This document shows positions 56,606 to 64,000 of a stretch of 64,000 nucleotides of DNA, piece after piece (position 1 is the stretch's first letter; every line of letters starts with the position of its first letter). The position numbers were made by a program, and so were the translations under genes. The notes under the pieces are model-generated. The model saw only the letters and a program-made list of their open reading frames with translations. It did no database searches and was not told the origin of the DNA. Origin of the DNA: Zea mays (taxonomy: Eukaryota > Streptophyta > Magnoliopsida > Poales > Poaceae); the NCBI RefSeq assembly GCF_902167145.1, contig NC_050097.1, forward strand, positions 144,547,982 through 144,611,981, written 5' to 3'.

Positions 56606-58276
56606 CTAGTTAGTCAAGTTTTCATTTTTCTCTACTTCCTGAGCATAAGCATTTTTTACTTTAACATGCTTTTTATTTTCCTTAATAAGGAATTCCTCTT
56701 GGCTATCCAATAGTTCATCCTTCTCATGAATGGCTCCTATCAATTCATTTAACTTTTCTTTTTGTTGCATGTTAAGGTTGGCAAAAAGTGTAAGCAAATC
56801 ATCTTCACTAGAACTACCCTCATCACTAAATGTAGTATACTTGGGGGCGGTTCTAGTTTGTACCTTCTTCTTTTTGCCGTCCTTTGCCATGAGACACTTG
56901 TGGCCGACGTTGGGGAAGAGGAGGCCCTTGTTGACGGCGATGTTGGCGGCATCCTCGTCGGAGGAGGAGTCGGTGGAGCTCTCATTGGAGTCCCATTCCC
57001 GACACACGTGGGCATCGCCGCCCTTCTTCTTGTAGTACCTCTTCTTTTCCTTCTTCTTCCCCCTCTTGTCGTCGCCCCTGTCACTATCACTAGACATTGG
57101 ACATTTTGCAATAAAATGACCGGGCTTACCACACTTGTAGCACACCCTCTTGGAGCGGGGTTTGTAATCTTCCCCCCCCCCTCCTTTGTTTGAGGATTTG
57201 GCAAAAGCTCTTGATGATGAGCGTCATCTCCTCATTATCGAGCTTGGAGGCGTCGATGGGGAGCCTACTTGATGTAGACTCTTCTTTCTTCTCTTCCGTC
57301 GCTTTGAATGCAACGGGTTGCACCTCGGGTGTGGAGGTGCCGCCTTTCCCCAAGTCGACGATGTGTTTGGAGCCTTTGATCATTAGTTCAAAGCTCACAA
57401 CTTTCCTACCACTTCCTCGGAAGACATTAATTTATATCTAGGATCCCCACGAATTAATTGAACTTGAGTAGGATTGCGAAAAACAAGGGATCTTAGAATA
57501 ACCTTGACCATCTCATGGTCATCCCATTTAGTGCTCCCGAGGTTGTGCACTTGATTCACCAAGGTCTTGAGCCGGTTGTACATTGCTTGTGGCTCCTCTC
57601 CTTGGTTGAGGACGAATCGACTGAACTCCCCCTCGATTGTCTCCCTCTTTGTGATCTTGGTCACCTCATCTCCTTTGTGCGCGGTCTTTAGGACGTCCCA
57701 AATCTCCTTGGCACTCTTTAACCCTTGCACCTTATTATACTCCTCTCGACATAGAGAGGCGAGGAGTATAGTAGTGGTTTGGGAGTTAAAGTGCCGTATT
57801 TGGGCGACCTCGTCCGAGTCGTAGCCCTTGTCCCCCATAGTAGGTACCTGCACTCCAAATTCAACAATGTCCCATATGCATGCGTGGAGTGAGGTTAGGT
57901 GATGCCTCATTTTATCACTCCACATACAATAATTCTCACCATCAAAATATGGTGGTTTGCCTAATGGAACGGAAAGTAGAGGAGCGCGCTTAGAAATACG
58001 GGGATAACAAAGTGGCATCTTACTATACTTCTTGCGCTCATGGCGCTTAGAAGCGACGGACGCCGCGTTGGAGCTGGATGTGGAGGGCGACGAAGAGTCG
58101 ACCTTGTAGTAGACCACTTTCTTCATCTTTTTCTTCTTGTCCCCACTCCGATGCGACTTGACGCGGGGAGGGGATCCCTCCTTGGCTTTGGTGCCGGACT
58201 CCCTTGATGGAGCCTTCCCGTGGCTTCTGGCCTTCTCGTCGGTTTCCATCTCCCTCTTGGCGGATCCTCCCGACAT
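56606..58276 (-). pseudogene. gag: copia gag (minus element)
   Basis: The start ATG is at 58276 (MSGGSAKREM). The N-terminus is basic and Ser-rich; the capsid region is intact from PLGKPPYFDGENYCMWSDKM through TKITKRETIEGEFSRFVLNQ to about 57400. There a one-base loss in a T/A run shifts the frame, and a second shift occurs in a C/G homopolymer at 57171-57183 before the CCHC knuckle CYKCGKPGHFIAKC. The tail GKKKKVQTRTAPKY and ANLNMQQKEKLNELIGAIHE leads into the coiled-coil spacer, with TAG near 56606. This copy preserves the start codon and capsid better than the plus copia. Confidence 0.9.
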
Positions 58277-58311
58277 CACTTTGAGTGGTTAGACTCTAAA
58301 TGAAGCACCGG

Positions 58312-58325
58312 GCTCTAGTACCAAT
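58312..58325 (-). other. primer-binding site of the minus copia
   Basis: The minus strand reads attggtactagagc next to the 5' LTR, a slightly mutated form of the tggtatcagagc found in the plus copia. Confidence 0.75.
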
Positions 58326-59511
58326 TGAAAGTCGCCTAGAGGGGGGTGAATAGGCAGAATCTGAAAATTATAAACTTAAGCACACACTACAAGCCGGGGT
58401 TAGCATTAGAATTAAATCTGAGTCCGAAAGAGAGGTGAAAACAAATCAACCAAGAGATAAAGCGGATGAACATGGTGATTTGTTTTACCAAGGTTCGGTT
58501 CTAAAGAACCTAGTCCCCGTTGAGGTGGTCACAAAGACCGGGTCTCTTTCAACCCTTTCCCTCTCTCAAACGGTCACCTAGACCGAGTGAGCTTTCTCCT
58601 TAATCAAACGGGTCACTTAGACCCCACAAGGACCACCGCACACTTGGTGTCTCTTCCTTTGATTACAATTCACTTGGTAACAAGAATGAGGAAGGAAGAA
58701 AGCGATCCAAGCAACAAGAGCGCAAACAAACACGAGCAAACTTTCTCTCAAGTCACTAGGTGGTTGGAATGAATTCTAGACCTGGAGAGGCTTTAATCTT
58801 TTGGAAATGTGTCTTGGAGTGAATGCACTAGCTCTTGTATTGAATGTGAAGTGCTGGAAACTTGGATGCTTGGAGTGGTGGTGGTTGGGGGGTATTTATA
58901 GCCCTCAACCACCAAAGAACCGTTGGGGGTGGCTGCTGTCGATGGGCGCACCGGACAGTCCGGTGCGCCACCGGACACTATCCGGTGCGCTAGCCACGTC
59001 ACCCAACCGTTATGGTTCGGGAGCTGTCGACCGTTGGAGGCTTTGTCTTCTAGTGGCACCGGACATGCACTGTTCAGTGTCCGGTGCGCCTATGACGGGC
59101 GCCTCTGACTCTGCGCGCACTGTTCTTCACTGTACCTTTGATCTTCAGCTTTTGCAAACGACCGTTGCGCGAAGTAGTCGTTGCTCCACTGTCACACCGG
59201 ACAATCCGGTGGCACACTGGACAGTCCGATGAATTATAGCGAAGCGCGCCCTGAGAAACCCGAGAGTAGCGAGTTTGAGACTGTACGGTCCTAGTGCACC
59301 GGGCACTGTCCGGTGCGCCAGACCAGGGCACACTCGGTTTCTTTGCTCCTTTGTATTTGAACCCTATCTTCAATCTTTTATTGGTTTGTGTTGAACCTTT
59401 ATGCACCTATAGAACATATAATCTAGAGCAAACTAGTTAGTCCAATATTTATGTTGGGCATTCAACCACCAAAATTAATATTGGGAAAAGGTTAACCCTA
59501 TTTCCATTTCA
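58326..59511 (-). repeat. 5' LTR of the minus copia element
   Basis: Its inverse starts TGAAATGGAAATAGGG at 59511 and ends ACTTTCA at 58326. The TATA box is the complement of tatttata, 58893-58900. The zone 58940-59330 is rich in CCGGACNGTCCGG palindromes. The TSD agggg is at 59512-59516. Confidence 0.93.
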
Positions 59512-59516
59512 AGGGG

Positions 59517-60029
59517 CACGTCGGTGGCTCAGGTCGATGGTGGCGGTGTTGTGGCTGTGCGGAGGAGGGCGAGTGAGCGCGAGTAGAGGAAACCAGAGGG
59601 GGAGGGAGTAAATTGGGGCGTGTCCTAGGCTGCAGATGTTGAGGCGAAGCTTACCGATGCAATGGGCACGGCGGGGCCTCAACGTCGGCGGCGGAACGAG
59701 CTCGGGTCCACGACGAACAGCGGTGGTTCTTCCCTGGCGTGCGCACGGCGCTAGGCTAAGGTGGGGGCTCTATCGACGTGCGAATAAGGGAGGGGGAGAG
59801 TGAGTGGGGCTTTGGGAGCTAGAAGTGGCCGAGGGTGAGGCGGTTGCGAGCTTGGCGCGCAACGTCGGCACGAAGTCCTCGGTGTGTGCACGAATGGTTG
59901 AAGGGTATGGGACTGACAGACGGGGCCAGGGTGTCAGCAAGCGAGCGCGATTGAGCGAGTAGCGTGCGCTGACGGGGCAGGACCACAGGGTAGAGGGAGC
60001 AAACGTGCGAGCAAGTGGGGACGGCGCCG
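59517..60029 (-). mobile_element. gypsy LTR, minus orientation, right part (LTR A continued)
   Basis: This GC-rich sequence continues LTR A across the copia insertion (agggg on both sides). In its own orientation it reads like the transcribed GC-rich part of a Tekay-class LTR, with a possible splice donor (atcg/gtaagcttcg near 59650). A frame on the minus strand is open but low-complexity. It ends where another LTR begins at 60030. Confidence 0.5.
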
Positions 60030-61110
60030 TGTGGCGGAACCGCCCTGCGTAATCCAACTTAAGTGCATTGATTTGCACCACGAGGGTGACAACACACTTA
60101 AATGGGATGAAATTGACATTTGATGATGAGAATAGAGAATACAACCATCCACAAATATAATAACATGCCATATTAAGTATCATTATTATTATTACAAGAC
60201 AGAGGTTTGAACATAAACCATTGGTTCCAAGTTTCACTGGCAGCGGAAATATAGGTAACGGCGTGCTAACGGTAAGCTAATGATACATAAGTAGGATGGT
60301 GAAGCTGACCATGAGCGACTCCTTATGATCCTCTCCCGAGGAGGTCATATCCCACTCGACCGTCCATCCAGGTGGCAGATGACTCGGCCATGTTATTCCA
60401 GCAACCATCTCCTCTATGTTAGCACTTGGAAAAAATGCAACAAGAAAGGCTGAGTATAGTAATACTCAGCGAGACTTACCAGTGTGTGGAAACTACTCCA
60501 CTACCTCTAGACACATGAGGCTGTTTGGTTGAGGGGTTGGTTTGCCAAAAGCCATAGTTTAATTGTGAGCCAAGTTTTAGCTTCAAATTCTAGTTGTAGA
60601 CTTAACTAGGTTTGCATCCTTTCTAAGCAACCATGGTAACAAGCAATTATAACAACCAACATCTTTAAGTATCAACCTCATTTCACTTTTTACTCAATGT
60701 AGTACATCGATCAAGCAATCTCATTAGCTGTGAGAAGCAGACGATTCGAATCGAGTTTCAACTTTGCAAGGTGAACCTAAACACACGACATGCAGGTGAC
60801 ACTCTGCCCCCCCCCCCCCCCGTCAATCGTCCCCGTCGATTCCTAGTACGTGGAACCGAGCCCACTCCCCTTGGATACAAAGCCCCACTGCCCCGGACCC
60901 CGCCGTGCAGTGACTGCTCTTGTATCCACCACTAGCTATTATGGGAAACCTCGTTTTAGAGCAAGTGGGAAGAAAGTCCACGCGTAGGTTTAGTCAGGTA
61001 CTAGGCTTATCGATTATCATATTTCTCAGCATGTGTTTAGTACATTCAAACGCTTGATACAAAGTATCCACACGTTAATCCTTATTCCAATTTTCGTTCC
61101 ATAGTCAGGG
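60030..61110 (-). mobile_element. truncated gypsy LTR, minus orientation (LTR B)
   Basis: It begins TGTGGCGGAACCGCCC, the inverse of the GG(A/C)GGTTCCG(T/C)CACA end seen in the solo LTR at 42343. It has Tekay-like text such as aatactcagcgagacttacc and atgggaaacctcgttttaga. A run of about 17 C lies at 60806-60822. It is cut at 61111 by a further LTR. No gene is present. Confidence 0.55.
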
Positions 61111-61655
61111 TGTCATGGAACCTCCCAAGGTATTAGGCCCACTTACAGATGTCCTGGTCCTAAGAACCTCAGACAATCATGTAGGTGTGCATAATCACTT
61201 GACAAGTTCGATTATCTATATCGTCATCATATCGCCGAAGAGCACTTCACCCATCACGCAGACATTACACATATAATCAAAGTAAATAATAAGCGGAAAG
61301 GATTACAATAACATAATTTACATTCATATAAAATATAGAGAGTATTTATTACATAACGGGTGTTCGAGTGCAGCACTAAATATTACATAACTGGGAGGCA
61401 AAACATCCTCCCGCCGGCAAGTTTACTGATTTTCCTCTTGCTTTGGCACCACCTTCGAGCAGAAACAGCAAAACTCGATTGTTTCATCACCTACAACAAC
61501 ATGGGTTCGAAAACCATGAGTACGGAGTGTACTTTCGCAAGTCTTACCTGACAAAGGAAAAAGACTTCTCAAAGATATGCTGGCTTGTGGGATTCAAGGT
61601 AAAGCTTATTAAGATTCAAAGACTCTGTTTGCAGAAAAGCCTCTCTACAACAAAA
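61111..61655 (-). mobile_element. fragment of the solo-LTR family, minus orientation (LTR C)
   Basis: It begins TGTCATGGAACCTCCCAAGG, the inverse of the end of the 4.0-kb solo LTR, and stays alignable by eye with the inverse of 42343-41760: aggcccac, cacttgacaagttc, cacccatcacgcagacatt, gtgtactttcgcaag, gactctgtttgcagaaa. Similarity stops near 61655. The left pentamer caggg is a possible TSD half. Confidence 0.7.
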
Positions 61656-62089
61656 AGATGAAAAATTATATGTATTCAAATCTGAATGTACCCGAATTTT
61701 ATATCTATCATTTGAGAAGATAAATAATAATTTTAAGGTTTACTTTTTATAGAACTTTACAAGTTCACTGCTAAAAACAAAAATATAAATTTACATTATA
61801 GATTTTATATCCCATTTATTCATAATCAAAGAAAAAAGACTAAAAATTAGTATCATCAGTACATATTTTCATTCCTGAATTTATCAGTATTTGAAAAATT
61901 GGATGCATCCTCGCTCAAAGATAATTGGACGACATTGCTCCCTGACGAGACGACCACTGTTCCCTATTATACGGGGATGATGATTTTTTTTGTTCACGTG
62001 ATTGAAGTGGTGATAAATGAGAAGACAGGATAGTTTTTTTGGATGGTGTTCACACGACCAAGATACTCTGTCAGATCTATTTAGCCCGT
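61656..62089. other. AT-rich stretch without recognised features
   Basis: About 430 bp, very AT-rich up to 61880, then mixed. It may be the remainder of LTR A, B or C. I see no gene, repeat array or terminal motif. Confidence 0.35.
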
Positions 62090-62648
62090 TGTTGAGCACT
62101 AAAAAGAGCATCGGACGGTCCGCGCAAGCGCAAAACAGATTAGGGTTCCGAGTTTCTTGCTATGTTTGTTGGCGAGAATCTCAGGATTAGCTCGGAATTT
62201 TGTTGGTAACGGGTCTAGCCCCCTCCTCTATAAAAGCAGAGGAATACGACCGATTTAATCAATCAATCGAACCCTCAATCAATACAATTTACATTTATTC
62301 TTAGGAGTAGTTCTAGTCTGCTTCTAGGTTAGTCTTCCAATCCCCAAATTCTTCTCTTCTCTTTGACTCTACGTCTATTAGAGAAGTCTAGGTCGGCCTA
62401 CCGAGCCTAGACATCTCCTAGGATCTCTCCTCCCCGACGGGGTCCCTCCCGAGAGCGAGATCCAGGCGCCAACGACGACTTCCACCGTCCCTGCGCACGC
62501 GCGGACCGTCCGGTCTTCAGGCAGGAAACCCTAGCCTCGCGTCAGGCCACGGATCGTCCGGCCCCTGGCCGCGGACCATTTGCCCTTGTGTAGAGAGCGC
62601 CGCCGCTGGTTCGTGTTGAGTGATTGGCGCTCGAAAAAGGTGTCAACA
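62090..62648 (+). repeat. 5' LTR of element D
   Basis: It is about 559 bp with imperfect inverted ends TGTTGA..TCAACA. The TATA box tataaaa (62229-62235) sits in cctcctctataaaagcagag. The left boundary is inferred from end symmetry, not from a second LTR. Confidence 0.65.
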
Positions 62649-62705
62649 TACTTTTTGGCAACTCTGCTGGGGACAACACATCTAGACCCATCAAATCGGC
62701 CCTCA

Positions 62706-64000
62706 ATGGTCGGTTCAAGGGATAGTTCTGAAGTCTCCCCTAGCAACATTATAGAGCCGACTTGGGAAACCTTGCCGGCTGACGAACAGCTCCAATTTGA
62801 GGAGCACAAGGAGCAGCTGATTCAAGAGGCAAAGGCAAAGTTCCTGGCCAACTTCAAGGTGGACAGGAACAATAAAGTCGTCCGGCAACGGGCGACGGAT
62901 CCAGCTTCACTCCGACCCACACCAGATATCCCCAATGTAAGTAACACAAACGAGCTACAATATCTTAAGAATTATGTAGATGAACAGCGAGAACAAATGC
63001 AAAATATCATAGGGGGTATGCAAAATGATTATAGGAGACTAGTACGTGCATTTGATAAATCTACCATTGCAAATTTTCCTTCGCACGAGATTGAATTAGG
63101 GGAAAACACACATAATACATCGGCTATAGGTTGTCACGACCAGTCACAACCCCTTTATGGGATGCCGATGGACACATACCCTGAGCAACCGCAAATCGGC
63201 AGTAAATCAGCTTATCTGCACCTACCGGACCGTCCGCACGTGAGCGCGGACCGTCCGGGCCCACAATGGCCAGACCCCATTTTAATGAGTTACCCAGACA
63301 TGCACCCGAGCCACAACATATGGCACAGAATCTAAACTACCCAGTCGGACGGTCCGCATACAACGACGGACGGTCCACATATAATCACGGACGGTCCGGG
63401 CCAATGTCCGGAGAGTCCGCGCATGACTTTTTTGAGGAGGATTGTTACCTGAATTCTCACCTGTACCAGCAACACTTCCCATCACACTATGCAATGCATC
63501 AGCCCATTAATACAAAATCCAGAGCCCAGGAAAGCTTTCCGGCTCCGCCTAGAAGGCCGGAAAGGAACGATCAATCCTATGAGCCATATAGGGCAAATGG
63601 CAATGCACCACATAGCTCAAACCAATGGGGGGAAGACAACATGCCAATATCCAGCCAACCCCACCTATGTTTGACTAGAGAGCCGATGGTCTCGCACAGG
63701 CTGCCATCGATATAGTGAGGGAGGAAATAGCCGGGGCGTTCTGAGATAAGCTCAGAGTAAGCATGGTCCCTGGGGGGCAATCATATCGGAAACCTTATGA
63801 CAGCCGATTTAATCACCACCCATACCCACAGGGAACCAGGATACCCGAATTCGCAAAATTTTCGGGTGACCCAGGAAAAAACACGCACGAACACATAGGC
63901 CAGTTCTTAGCACAATTAGGAGAATTGACCAATACATAAGCATTTCGTGTGCGTTTATTTTCATTGTCTTTAATAGGAACCGCATTCGCATGGTACGCCA
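62706..64000 (+). pseudogene. gag: gag of element D, broken and incomplete
   Basis: ATG 62706 gives MVGSRDSSEVSPSNIIEPTW, then a Lys/Gln-rich helix (EEHKEQLIQEAKAKFLANFK). A frameshift near 63270-63330 moves to RSAYNDGRSTYNHGRS, a Gly-Arg-Ser repeat coded by the CGGACGGTCCG palindromes. Another shift near 63670-63715 leads to the capsid: AQAAIDIVREEIAGAF, TGA (CGA expected), then RIPEFAKFSGDPGKNTHEHI, GQFLAQLGELTNT, TAA, AFRVRLFSLSLIGTAFAWYA at the window end. The last part is a typical retrotransposon gag domain. Confidence 0.82.

Larger units (their letters stand above)
3431..59511 (-). mobile_element. Ji/Opie-like SIRE copia element, minus strand, split by nested insertions
   Basis: Terminal LTRs at 3431-4660 (3' LTR) and 58326-59511 (5' LTR) begin TGAAAGGGAAAT and end ACTTTCA in the element's own orientation. 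The TSD is agggg (3426-3430 and 59512-59516). Internal order on the minus strand is PBS, gag with CCHC knuckle, coiled-coil spacer, protease, integrase, RT, RNase H, then a long 3' untranslated region. The Tekay element interrupts that region (4951-44451) and the Zeon-like element interrupts the spacer (48584-56051). After removing both, the internal order matches the plus-strand copia at 7279-16373. All ORFs are broken. Confidence 0.93.
62090..64000 (+). mobile_element. gypsy element, 5' LTR and gag, running off the window (element D)
   Basis: A probable LTR from TGTTGAGCACT (62090) to TGTCAACA (62648) is followed by a PBS-like ttttggcaactctgctgggg and then gag. The LTR has a TATA box at 62229-62235. 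Repeated CGGACNGTCCG palindromes occur in both LTR and gag. The left TSD cannot be tested because the 3' end lies beyond the window. Confidence 0.72.

Noticed and set aside
60437..60444. Possible right end of LTR A (…gca followed by acaag, matching the pentamer before 1110).
   Set aside because: The position lies inside sequence that continues smoothly as LTR B text (aatactcagcgagacttacc). A 5-bp match by chance in this distance is likely.
60806..60822. Run of about 17 C as a structural element.
   Set aside because: It is a simple homopolymer, prone to slippage or sequencing error.
1..64000. Host genes (resistance-like, kinase, storage protein and others).
   Set aside because: Every long frame is explained by a retroelement domain, an antisense element gene or LTR low complexity.

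Overview
The window is plant intergenic heterochromatin made of nested LTR retrotransposons. I found no host gene, tRNA, rRNA or CRISPR array. The families point to maize or a close Andropogoneae relative: two SIRE-type Ty1/copia elements resembling maize Ji/Opie, a Del/Tekay chromovirus with LTRs over 3 kb, a Zeon/cinful-like non-autonomous element, and a large Tat-lineage Ty3/gypsy element. Family names come from memory; element boundaries come from LTR ends, target-site duplications (TSDs) and reading frames visible in the sequence.

Nesting, outside to inside. Bases 1-1109 hold a fragment of an antisense gene from a Tat-lineage element, cut at 1110 by a minus-strand gypsy LTR (1110-3430, resuming 59517-60029). 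Into that LTR went a minus-strand copia element (3431-59511, TSD agggg). Into its 3' untranslated region went a plus-strand Tekay element (4951-44451, TSD aattt). Tekay received three insertions: a plus-strand copia in its 5' LTR (7279-16373, TSD gtgag), a 16.3-kb Tat element in gag (18150-34404), and a 4.0-kb solo LTR in its 3' LTR (38326-42343, TSD ttgcc). Separately, a Zeon-like element (48584-56051) sits in the minus copia. From 60030 to 62089 there are further truncated minus-strand LTRs, and from 62090 the 5' LTR and gag of another gypsy element run off the window.

All gag-pol genes are disabled. Most premature stops look like C-to-T changes (CAG to TAG, CGA to TGA, TGG to TGA or TAG), as expected for decay of methylated cytosine. 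Tekay keeps a C-terminal chromodomain but has lost protease and half of reverse transcriptase. The Tat element keeps protease, RT, two RNase H domains and integrase in almost one frame. The Zeon-like element has gag but no pol.

The most interesting signal is a set of multi-exon genes on the strand opposite gag-pol, in the Zeon-like element, in the Tat element and in the fragment at the left edge. They encode a region resembling the 'putative gypsy type transposon' domain followed by coiled coil, and they have short introns of about 73 bp. The Tat element also carries a second antisense ORF, for a small acidic protein with its own TATA box; this lies in a 2.2-kb tandem duplication.
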